Origin: Metabacillus litoralis
Lineage (GTDB): Bacteria > Bacillota > Bacilli > Bacillales > Bacillaceae
Length of the DNA stretch: 64,000 nucleotides
Direction of reading: 5' to 3'
Assembly (NCBI RefSeq): GCF_007994985.1
Contig: NZ_VOQF01000007.1
Coordinates: 310,001 to 374,000 of the forward strand
A program made the position numbers and the translations under genes. A model generated the notes under the pieces. The model was not told the DNA's origin and made no database searches. It saw only the letters and a program-made list of their open reading frames with translations. Shown here piece after piece: positions 52,190 to 59,834 of this stretch (position 1 is the first letter of the stretch; each line of letters begins with the position of its first letter).

Positions 52190-53593
52190 TTATTTTGCAA
52201 GCTCATAAATAGCTTGTGCATAGATTGCTGTTGCTTTTAACAGATCTTCTACTATGATATATTCATCCTTTTGGTGAGCAACATCTGGTCTTCCGGGAAA
52301 CAACGGACCAAATGCAACACCTGCTTCTAATGATCTTGCATATGTTCCGCCACCAATAGCGATTAATTCAGCTTTTTCACCTGTTTGTTCTTCATAAACC
52401 TTTTTCAGTGTTTGAATTAATGGATTGCTTTCCTCTACATGATGTGGCTTCGAGTCTGAAAATGCATCTACTTTGAAGCCTTTCACCTTCGAAAAACCTT
52501 CATTTATTCGATCTGAGTCACCTGTTACAGGATAACGGATATTTACTCCAATTGTGCCTAACTGATTTTCCTGATAAGACATAACTCCTGCATTAACAGT
52601 TAATTCACCACTTATTTCATCTACAATGGCAAGGTTCAATTTTTCACCTCGTGTATCATTAGAAAAATTGTCCACTATTGTTTTAATATAATGGCTACCT
52701 TTTGAATCTAATTCATACTGCGATAAAAATGCAGCTAGCAATAATCCAGCATTTACACCATTATTTGGTTCCATAGCATGTGCAGAAACACCTTCAATTT
52801 CTAGATGCAAAACATCGTTATTACTTTCACAGTGACCTTTAACATTCTCTTTTTCAATATATGTTTGAAAAGCACCCTTGATAGAGTTGAATTCATCACA
52901 GTTCTTAATTACTGCTTTCGCTAAATCAGGAACCATATTAAATCTTCTTCCTGATTTAAATGACTTAAGAACATAATCACTATCACTAGTACCAATGTTA
53001 TTAATAGATTCTTGTTTTAACGTTAGATCTATAATCCCCTTTTCCGCAAAGATAATTGGAAAATCTGCATCTGGTGCAAATCCAAGTTCAGGCATTTTTT
53101 CATGTTTAAAATAATGCTCAACACAACGCCAATCACTTTCCTCATCAGTACCTATAATCATTCTTACATTCTTTGTAAGAGGTAAACCAAGCTCTTTTAC
53201 GATCTTCATTGCATAAAATGCAGCAATAGTTGGTCCCTTATCGTCCATTGCTCCTCTAGCAAAGATTTTACCATCTCTTATCTCTGCCCCGTAAGGATCA
53301 CTTGTCCACCCATCACCTTCTGGAACAACATCCACGTGGCAAAGTACGCCAACAATTTCTTCCCCACTTCCCTGTAATTCAATATGACCAGCATATCCAT
53401 TAAGGTTTTTTGTTTGAAATCCTTCTTTTTCACCTAATTGCAATAAATGTGTAAAAGCCTCATTTATTCCTCTTCCAAATGGTGCACCATCACTTATTGA
53501 GTCTTCATCTAAAACACTTTTTATTTTTAAAAATGATTGTGTGTCTTTTATTAAGTCTTCTTTTCTTATTTCTACTTCTTGATTCCAATTCAT
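52190..53593 (-). CDS. pepV: dipeptidase PepV
   Basis: 467 residues. It is an M20-family dinuclear zinc dipeptidase that acts in the cytoplasm on dipeptides with broad specificity. Metal and catalytic segments are intact: LCHVDVVPEGDGW (His ligand and Asp), GAMDDKGP (bridging Asp) and GTDEESDW (catalytic Glu and ligand). The lid domain occupies about 190-380. B. subtilis names it ytjP. It is divergent from pbuO and is followed by a large structured terminator. Confidence 0.94.
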   Translation of the reverse strand: MNWNQEVEIRKEDLIKDTQSFLKIKSVLDEDSISDGAPFGRGINEAFTHLLQLGEKEGFQTKNLNGYAGHIELQGSGEEIVGVLCHVDVVPEGDGWTSDPYGAEIRDGKIFARGAMDDKGPTIAAFYAMKIVKELGLPLTKNVRMIIGTDEESDWRCVEHYFKHEKMPELGFAPDADFPIIFAEKGIIDLTLKQESINNIGTSDSDYVLKSFKSGRRFNMVPDLAKAVIKNCDEFNSIKGAFQTYIEKENVKGHCESNNDVLHLEIEGVSAHAMEPNNGVNAGLLLAAFLSQYELDSKGSHYIKTIVDNFSNDTRGEKLNLAIVDEISGELTVNAGVMSYQENQLGTIGVNIRYPVTGDSDRINEGFSKVKGFKVDAFSDSKPHHVEESNPLIQTLKKVYEEQTGEKAELIAIGGGTYARSLEAGVAFGPLFPGRPDVAHQKDEYIIVEDLLKATAIYAQAIYELAK

Positions 53594-53758
53594 TATGTAT
53601 ACCTCCTAGTAGTACAAATCTTTCAGTCCTTTACTAACATACCAGACACTTACAGTAGATAAAAGAGAGAAACTATTTCTACTCTCAATACTACATAAAA
53701 TTAATATGAAAGAAAAATAAAAAAATATACTTTTACACCTCTAATTTTAAAAAACCAC

Positions 53759-53787
53759 TTGCAAAAACGCCTAAAAACGAATATTAT
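53759..53787 (+). promoter_or_regulatory. sigma-A promoter of pbuO
   Basis: TTGCAA (53759-53764), a 17-bp spacer and TATTAT (53782-53787). The -10 box overlaps the first PurBox half. Confidence 0.7.
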
Positions 53788-53817
53788 TATAAAGGTTTTC
53801 ATCAATGTTCGTAAAAA
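53773..53817 (+). promoter_or_regulatory. PurBox dyad (PurR operator) of pbuO
   Basis: Half 1 AAAAACGAATATTA (53773-53786) and inverted half 2 TCAATGTTCGTAAAAA (53802-53817) are separated by 15 bp, the arrangement of Bacillus PurR operators. pbuO belongs to the PurR regulon in B. subtilis. PurR binding would occlude the promoter. Confidence 0.78.
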
Positions 53818-53831
53818 CACAGGGGGTTCAC

Positions 53832-55136
53832 ATGTTCAAATTAGCAGAAAACAACACAAATGCTCGTACTGAAATCATAGCGGGAATTACGACCTTCTTA
53901 ACAATGGTTTATATTGTTGTCGTTAATCCGATTATTCTGGCTGATGCTGGAGTACCATTTGATCAAGTATTTACAGCTACAATTATTGCAACAATTATTG
54001 GTACTCTCTGGATGGCTTTATCAGCAAACTATCCCATTGCGATCGCTCCTGGAATGGGTTTAAATGCATATTTTGCTTATTCCGTAGTAGGGGCAAATGA
54101 AAATATTACTTATGCTACAGCATTTTCAGCAGTATTTATTGCTGGTATTTTATTTGTTATTTTATCTTTAACACCATTTCGTAAAAAATTAATAGAAGCC
54201 ATTCCCAGTAATTTAAAGCATGGTATCACAGCAGGAATTGGACTTTTCATTGCATTTATTGGCCTCCGCTTAACTGGTATTGTAACATCTGATCCTAACA
54301 ACTTAGTTGCATTAGGTGATCTTCATTCTCCATCAGTTGTACTAGCTTTAATTGGACTTGCAGTAACATTAGTATTAATGAGCTTAAATGTTCATGGTGC
54401 TCTTTTTATCGGTATGGTGATCACAGCGTTAATTGCTTTTTTCACCGGGCAACTTGTTTTTACACAAGGGTTCTTCGCTTTACCGAGCTTACCAGAAGGC
54501 TTAATTGTAGCAAATCCATTCACTGCAATTGGTGATGTTATTTCACATGGCTTATATGCCGTTGTGTTTTCTTTCTTATTAGTTACTATATTTGATACAA
54601 CAGGTACAATGATTGGTGTAGCTCAACAAGCAGGTTTAATGAGAGGCAATGAGCTTCCTAAAGCACGTACTGCTCTATTAGCTGATTCTGCAGCTACCAC
54701 TGTTGGAGCTATGTTTGGAACAAGTCCAACGAGTGCATACATTGAATCGTCAGCAGGAGTTGCAGCAGGCGGAAGAACAGGGTTAACTACACTTACAGTT
54801 GCCATATTATTTGGTTTTACTTTATTATTTAGTCCTTTAATTGGTGCAGTTTCTGGCATATCAGCTATTACTGCTCCTGCACTTATTATTGTAGGAAGTT
54901 TAATGATGGGTGCTATTTCTGAAATTAATTGGAAAGAACTAGATGAAGCATTTCCAGCATTTCTAGTAGTTTTAAGTATGCCCCTCACTTCAAGTATTGC
55001 AACAGGTATTGCTTTAGGATTTATCTCATATCCTTTGATGAAAATTGCAAAAGGAAAATGGAAAGAAGTTCATCCATTTGTTTATCTTTTCGCTGTACTA
55101 TTTTTCATACAACTAGCATTTATTGGTGGACATTAA
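53832..55136 (+). CDS. pbuO: hypoxanthine/guanine permease PbuO (AzgA-type NCS2)
   Basis: 434 residues, about 12 to 14 membrane helices. It imports purine bases by proton symport. Signature segments are TEIIAGITTFLTMVYIVVVN at the start, SANYPIAIAPGMGLNAYFAY near 60-80, and TIFDTTGTMIGVAQQAG and SAGVAAGGRTGLT in the second half. The frame opens at an ATG (53805) that lies inside the second PurBox half. The ATG at 53832 with AGGGGGTTCAC upstream is correct. Identity as PbuO rather than PbuG rests on position beside pepV (ytjP) and on the PurBox, with no purine riboswitch present. Confidence 0.9.
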   Translation: MFKLAENNTNARTEIIAGITTFLTMVYIVVVNPIILADAGVPFDQVFTATIIATIIGTLWMALSANYPIAIAPGMGLNAYFAYSVVGANENITYATAFSAVFIAGILFVILSLTPFRKKLIEAIPSNLKHGITAGIGLFIAFIGLRLTGIVTSDPNNLVALGDLHSPSVVLALIGLAVTLVLMSLNVHGALFIGMVITALIAFFTGQLVFTQGFFALPSLPEGLIVANPFTAIGDVISHGLYAVVFSFLLVTIFDTTGTMIGVAQQAGLMRGNELPKARTALLADSAATTVGAMFGTSPTSAYIESSAGVAAGGRTGLTTLTVAILFGFTLLFSPLIGAVSGISAITAPALIIVGSLMMGAISEINWKELDEAFPAFLVVLSMPLTSSIATGIALGFISYPLMKIAKGKWKEVHPFVYLFAVLFFIQLAFIGGH

Positions 55137-55171
55137 TTACTAGATATAGAAATTCACAAATATTAAACAAA

Positions 55172-55430
55172 AGAGGCTGGGACATAAGTATTTAAGCAAA
55201 TGATAAACCCGAATTATTAGGTGATATTACAATTAATCAATCGCCTAATAATTCGGGTTTTTATTTGTTGTTATTGGCTGTCATCAATAGATTCTTTGAT
55301 TTTGCATACTAATTTCTAAGAACTAGTGGAATGGAGCGGAAGACACTCGGGCACCTACTTAGAATTGAGGAAAGCGAGTGTCTGCAGCGCAATGGAACGA
55401 ACTTATTTCTTTCAGCTTAACTGAATTTAG
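55172..55430 (+). repeat. composite intergenic repeat, copy B (full length)
   Basis: It opens with AAGAGGCTGGGACATAA. A 17-18 bp stem follows (AAACCCGAATTATTAGG from 55205, and CGCCTAATAATTCGGGTTTT at 55242-55261), then TTTTGCATACTA, TAGTGGAATGGAGCGGAAG, a second hairpin (AGACACTCG 55340-55348 with CGAGTGTCT 55374-55382), and AATGGAACGAAC. It is longer than copy A at 15486-15665 by the second hairpin. The first stem ends in a T run after pbuO and can terminate it. Confidence 0.82.
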
Positions 55431-55449
55431 ATTACAGCCTTTTCTAATG

Positions 55450-56196
55450 TTATTGTTTTGTTAAAATAAGTGGTCCTTCTTTTGTAATGGCAATCGTATG
55501 TTCATATTGAGCTGATAGCTTGCCATCAATTGTTCTAGCCGTCCATTTGTTATCATCCATTTTTGATTGCCATGCGCCCAAATTGACCATTGGCTCAATT
55601 GTAATAACCATACCTTCTTTTAAACGAACCCCTTTATTTTGTTCACCATAATGAAGGATCGTTGGTGCTTCATGAATCGTTCTGCCAATACCATGACCGG
55701 TAAAATCTCTTACGACAGACACCCCTTCACCTTCAACATACGATTGAATTGCATAGCCGATGTCTCCGATTCGATTACCAATAACTGATTGAGCAACAGC
55801 ACGATTCAATGCTTCCTCTGTAATATGCAAAAGACGAGTTGCTTCATCAGAAACCTCACCAACAGCATATGACCAAGCTGAATCTGCTAGTGCGCCATTT
55901 AAGTTAACAACCATATCAATTGTCACAATATCGCCGTTCTGCAGTGGTGTATTTCTTGGGAATCCATGGCAAATTTCATCATTAATTGATGCACAAGTTG
56001 CATATTCATAACCTTTATATCCTTTTTGTTCAGGAGTAGCACCATGTTGAGCTAAATACTCATCAACAAATTTATCAATCTCTAGCGTTGTAACACCAGG
56101 CTTTATCATTTTAGCTATCTCTTTATGACACTTTGCTAATAGCTGCCCAGCTTTGTGCATTAAATCTATTTCACGTTTACTTTTTAATATAATCAA
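55450..56196 (-). CDS. map: type I methionine aminopeptidase
   Basis: 248 residues. It removes the initiator methionine from nascent proteins. The dinuclear metal ligands are present in order: DIVTIDMVVNLNGALADSAW (two Asp), DFTGHGIGRTIHE (His), ITIEPMVN (Glu) and QYEHTIAIT (Glu). It matches the MapB/YflG type of Bacillus, not the map gene of the ribosomal cluster. The frame starts at a TTG at 56202 that touches GGAGGG; the TTG two codons later (56196) has correct eight-base spacing. Confidence 0.93.
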   Translation of the reverse strand: MIILKSKREIDLMHKAGQLLAKCHKEIAKMIKPGVTTLEIDKFVDEYLAQHGATPEQKGYKGYEYATCASINDEICHGFPRNTPLQNGDIVTIDMVVNLNGALADSAWSYAVGEVSDEATRLLHITEEALNRAVAQSVIGNRIGDIGYAIQSYVEGEGVSVVRDFTGHGIGRTIHEAPTILHYGEQNKGVRLKEGMVITIEPMVNLGAWQSKMDDNKWTARTIDGKLSAQYEHTIAITKEGPLILTKQ

Positions 56197-56360
56197 AAAC
56201 AATTCCCTCCGTTAGCCACTTATATCTATTTATATATATGCAAAAGAGTACCACAAGATGAAACACTATTCAAAATGAATATGGTCTTTTCAAGTTATTT
56301 TGAATTATTCTCTTTAGAACTAAGCTGTACCTTCACCATCTTTTACAATCAATATGGTTG

Positions 56361-57524
56361 CTATATCAGAAATGAAAATACTGTTGAAAGAATGGTTAAG
56401 AATAAAACAAATAAAATAGCAGGTAGCACAATTAATTTTTCACATTTCTTTTGTGAAAGAAACACATAGTCCTCCTTACCATAATCTTTAGATAAATATG
56501 GATTTTGCTTGATTATTTCTTTAAATAGTAAAATAAGCCATTCTTTAAAGAAAAACCAAAAGGCTATAAAAGTAAGCCATTTTAACCATATTGGTGTTAA
56601 TAAAACCATCGTACATGTAATGGAAATAAGCTGCAGATAATTAATTACATTTGATTTTCCTCGTAAAAACTCCTTGATAAAAAGCTCCGTAACACCATTT
56701 ACAGGATTACGGTCACTAAAAATCCTTGTAGAATTACGCCATAATAGCCATGATTTCTTTTTAAGCTTTTTTACCCTTGGTACGTTTATTTCAGGATTTA
56801 CCGCAAACAAAAATCTGATTAACTTCCCTTTATTCTCTTGCTCCTTTTCTACATCAGTATAAAAAGTTTTATATTGACCTTGATAAACCTTTATTTGCCA
56901 AAGAGATAAGAAAAGAAATAGAACAGATACTACTATAGGGAAATTCATGTTATTTAATTGTGATCGCACAGCGAAATAAGAAACACATGCTAATAGCAAA
57001 AGCGAGAAAATATCTATAAACACTTTCTTAAGAGTACTTAAATGATATATGGCTTGTTTATAGGTCATGATTAACATATTTAAGCTAAAGAAATAAATAA
57101 TAAGCTGAACATAATGACTTAATTTTAATGTATCAAAATGATTTGTTAGTGGTAACAAAAGCAAGTAAATACACAGCCATTTAAATAAGATTATACAAAT
57201 AGAATATAGGGCACTTATATATCTTAGCTCCACCATTTTCGAGGTGTGTTGTATTAAATATAGCTGATCCGCTTCATCCATATATGTACGAATTAATCCT
57301 TGCCATGATAATAGATAACAGCCTAAGAAATAAACGAATATCGGAACATTACTTAACCATATTGGAAGTGAGTACCAAAAGGAATGATAAGCAATACCTC
57401 CAAATACAAGAGAAGGAATAAGCAGATAAACTATAATAGTCCAATCAAAAACAGATAGAAGAATGTTAGATTGATAACGCAAATCTAGCTTTGCACGTTT
57501 TATCCACAATTGTTTTCCATTCAT
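56361..57524 (-). CDS. ythQ: ABC transporter permease YthQ (EcsB-like)
   Basis: 387 residues with about eight to ten membrane helices. It belongs to the EcsB/YthQ family of ABC permeases of unknown substrate. The start MNGKQLWIKRAKLDLRYQSN and the basic loop RVKKLKKKSWLLWRN in the cytoplasmic region are seen. It begins two bases after the ythP stop, so the pair form an operon and presumably one transporter. Confidence 0.88.
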   Translation of the reverse strand: MNGKQLWIKRAKLDLRYQSNILLSVFDWTIIVYLLIPSLVFGGIAYHSFWYSLPIWLSNVPIFVYFLGCYLLSWQGLIRTYMDEADQLYLIQHTSKMVELRYISALYSICIILFKWLCIYLLLLPLTNHFDTLKLSHYVQLIIYFFSLNMLIMTYKQAIYHLSTLKKVFIDIFSLLLLACVSYFAVRSQLNNMNFPIVVSVLFLFLSLWQIKVYQGQYKTFYTDVEKEQENKGKLIRFLFAVNPEINVPRVKKLKKKSWLLWRNSTRIFSDRNPVNGVTELFIKEFLRGKSNVINYLQLISITCTMVLLTPIWLKWLTFIAFWFFFKEWLILLFKEIIKQNPYLSKDYGKEDYVFLSQKKCEKLIVLPAILFVLFLTILSTVFSFLI

Positions 57525-57526
57525 CT

Positions 57527-58234
57527 CTAAGATCTTCCTTCAGCTATGATGTGGAAACAGTCTAGAAGAGATGAATCAGGTACTCCACTTGCTAGCTGTA
57601 TTTTATCTAAAGTTCCCTCTGCTACAACTGTTCCATCTGAAATGAGGATAAAGCGATCACAAATCCTCTCAGCCGTATCAAGAACATGTGTAGACATTAA
57701 TATGCTTGCTCCTCTTTTTCTTTCTTGCTCCATTATTTCTAAAAACCTTTTAATCGCACTAGGATCTAAGCCAATAAATGGTTCATCAATTATATAAACA
57801 TCAGGCTTTAGTAAAAGGGCTTGTATGATCATTACTTTTTGCTGCATTCCCTTTGAAAAAGTTGCTGGCATTTCATGCTTCACTTTTTCCATTTTAAAAG
57901 CTTCAAGAAATTCACTGCTTCTTTGGATAAGCGTTGTATCGTCAATTCCATTAATGGATGCTAATAAATCTAAATGCTCCCACAATGTTAAATGTTCATA
58001 AAATATCGGCTTTTCAGGGATATATGCATATACACTTCCTTTTTTCCACATAACTTCACCATTAACATATTCTAAAACTCCTAATATTGTTTTAATCGTT
58101 GTGCTTTTCCCAGCACCATTTGGTCCGATAATTCCAATCAACTCACCACTTGATAAAGAAAAGTCAATGTCCTTTATAATTGATTGTTTTTCTTCATATC
58201 CTGCTTCATTTATTTTAACAGTTAACATATTCAT
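57527..58234 (-). CDS. ythP: ABC transporter ATP-binding protein YthP
   Basis: 235 residues. It is a complete ABC ATPase: Walker A GIIGPNGAGKSTT near residue 35, signature FSKGMQQKVMIIQAL near 126, Walker B VYIIDEPFIGLDP near 147, and the switch His in LMSTHVLD. The start ATG (58234) has AGGAG nine bases upstream; an overlapping out-of-frame ATG lies closer. It precedes ythQ with a two-base gap. The transport substrate is unknown. Confidence 0.92.
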   Translation of the reverse strand: MNMLTVKINEAGYEEKQSIIKDIDFSLSSGELIGIIGPNGAGKSTTIKTILGVLEYVNGEVMWKKGSVYAYIPEKPIFYEHLTLWEHLDLLASINGIDDTTLIQRSSEFLEAFKMEKVKHEMPATFSKGMQQKVMIIQALLLKPDVYIIDEPFIGLDPSAIKRFLEIMEQERKRGASILMSTHVLDTAERICDRFILISDGTVVAEGTLDKIQLASGVPDSSLLDCFHIIAEGRS

Positions 58235-58684
58235 CCATTTTCACTCCTTCTTTCTTTATACGATAACAATAGAAAAAAAGATTCATAAAAATATTCAAGA
58301 AAAACAAATTAATTGTCATAGTATTCAGAATAGGAGTCATATAAATTTATTATATTAAGTACGCGCGTGCTTACATAATTAGTTAGTGGTATTAAAAGTC
58401 TTCGTTTATTATCATTAACTCTTATTTCAACACCAGCTTTATTTTTAAAATTGGACTTCCTTAAGGATAATAATAATCAATATAATTGACTTAAAAAGTA
58501 TTAAAAATGTAAATATTTCGTAAATTGAAACATTTCTCTGGATTATTTGTGTCGAAATCGTGTAAAATATTGTTGTAACGTTTTACCACTTAATAACATA
58601 TGTATGAAGTGACATCTGAAGTTGCAGTCATCGAAAGGTTGTAGTAGGCATAGCCAGTGCGATCAAACGATAAGGAGTGGTTTT
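58235..58684. other. intergenic region between ythP and ytzE
   Basis: About 450 bp between divergent genes. Holds an 18-bp palindrome with a GC core at 58355-58372 and an isolated Spo0A-box-like TGTCGAA at 58550-58556. Nothing else is recognised. Confidence 0.45.
58355..58372. repeat. near-perfect palindrome TAAGTACGCGCGTGCTTA
   Basis: TAAG and CTTA arms with the self-complementary core ACGCGCGT; only one pair breaks the symmetry. It stands out in AT-rich DNA and is a possible operator for ythPQ or ytzE. Confidence 0.5.
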
Positions 58685-58906
58685 TTGAAACCTTCAACAA
58701 ACCGTATGCTAACCAGAATCAAATCAGTCTACATGTTTATTAATGAACGAGGAACTGTGACAACACAACAACTCGTTGACGAATTTGGTATAACTCCTAG
58801 AACGATTCAACGTGATCTAAATGTATTAGCATACAACGATTTGGTTCACAGCCCAACAAGAGGTAAATGGTCAACTACAAATAAAAAAGTTAAAATGTCT
58901 TCGTAA
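58685..58906 (+). CDS. ytzE: DeoR-type helix-turn-helix protein YtzE
   Basis: 73 residues. It consists of a DeoR-type winged helix only (RGTVTTQQLVDEFGITPRTI, residues about 21-40, then QRDLNVLAYNDLVHSPTRGKW), with no effector domain, so it is a stand-alone DNA-binding protein. The start is a TTG (58685) with AAGGAG eight bases upstream, giving the family start MKPSTNRMLTRIKSVY; the longer frame to 58622 is not supported. The targets are unknown. Shares a bidirectional terminator with ytzG. Confidence 0.9.
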   Translation: MKPSTNRMLTRIKSVYMFINERGTVTTQQLVDEFGITPRTIQRDLNVLAYNDLVHSPTRGKWSTTNKKVKMSS

Positions 58907-58940
58907 TATCTTATTATTAAAAATTAATTAAACTATACAT

Positions 58941-58977
58941 AAAAGGAACCTTCTCGTAAAAGGTTCCTCTTTTTTTG
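58941..58977. terminator. bidirectional terminator between ytzE and ytzG
   Basis: AAAAGGAACCTT and AAGGTTCC form a stem around a short loop, with a T run at the right and A residues at the left. Confidence 0.85.
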
Positions 58978-58992
58978 GTATGAAATTTCTAG

Positions 58993-59733
58993 TTACTGCT
59001 CGTTCGTAACATCAATAGGTTGAGCGTTTCTTAAGGATTCTAGTTCATCTTCTGTTAATTCGCGATATTCCCCTGTTTTCAATTCATCTTCATCCAAAGA
59101 AATAGGTCCCATAGAAATTCTTTTTAAATACGTAACCTTTTTCCCTACAGATTCAAACATTCTTTTTACTTGATGATATTTCCCTTCAGTAATCGTGACA
59201 TGGATCGTTGATGAGTCTCCAGATGTCAGAATTTCAAGTATAGCAGGTTTTGTAACATACCCATCATCAAGCTCGACACCTCGTCTGAATGATTCTATAT
59301 CTTCATTGGTTACTTCCCCTAATATGTCAGCAAAGTAAGTTTTAGGCACATGTTTTTTTGGTGACAGTAGTTGATGTGACAGATGACCATCATTTGTTAA
59401 TAACAATAAGCCTTCTGTATCTTTATCAAGACGCCCTACAGGAAATGGCTGACAAACAGCATCCTCCATTTGAAGCAAATCGATAACTGTTTCTTGTACT
59501 TCATCCTCTGTAGCCGAAAGATACCCCGCAGGTTTATTCATTAATAAATACACAAACTCCTTATATTCAACTCTATCTTCATTAACAGTAACTGTCTGTG
59601 CATCTGGATCCACTTGAGTTTTTGGATCCTTTATTGCCACACCATCCACTTTTACAACACCTGTTTTCAACATTTTCTTCACTTCTTTACGAGTGCCAAA
59701 TCCAGAATTCGCTAATAATTTATCAATTCTCAT
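58993..59733 (-). CDS. ytzG: RsuA-family rRNA pseudouridine synthase YtzG
   Basis: 246 residues. An N-terminal S4 RNA-binding domain (MRIDKLLANSGFGTRKEVKK) is followed by the RsuA/RluB-type synthase domain. The catalytic Asp is in PVGRLDKDTEGLLLLTNDG near residue 103. It is expected to form a single pseudouridine in 16S rRNA; the target base is not readable from sequence. It is downstream of murJ on the same strand, but a hairpin terminator lies between. Confidence 0.93.
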   Translation of the reverse strand: MRIDKLLANSGFGTRKEVKKMLKTGVVKVDGVAIKDPKTQVDPDAQTVTVNEDRVEYKEFVYLLMNKPAGYLSATEDEVQETVIDLLQMEDAVCQPFPVGRLDKDTEGLLLLTNDGHLSHQLLSPKKHVPKTYFADILGEVTNEDIESFRRGVELDDGYVTKPAILEILTSGDSSTIHVTITEGKYHQVKRMFESVGKKVTYLKRISMGPISLDEDELKTGEYRELTEDELESLRNAQPIDVTNEQ

Positions 59734-59758
59734 TTCCTTACCCCCTATATATCCTTAG

Positions 59759-59784
59759 AAAAAAACTCGGCTGCATGCCGAGTT
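59759..59784 (-). terminator. murJ terminator
   Basis: AACTCGGC and GCCGAGTT form a perfect stem with a TGCAT loop; a run of T residues follows on the minus strand. Confidence 0.85.
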
Positions 59785-59834
59785 CGCGCATTATATAATT
59801 ATCTTTATTTTATCCGAAATTCAGATGTTTCAAT

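Noticed and set aside
53594-53831. Purine riboswitch upstream of pbuO
   Set aside because: No aptamer core could be recognised in the short gap; a PurBox dyad accounts for purine control instead.
54623-54988. 121-codon open frame antisense to pbuO
   Set aside because: It lies wholly inside a well-recognised membrane transporter gene, has no ribosome site and reflects codon bias of the sense strand.
58550-58556. Spo0A box TGTCGAA upstream of ytzE
   Set aside because: A single 7-mer is expected by chance in a window of this size and no second box or suitably placed promoter accompanies it.
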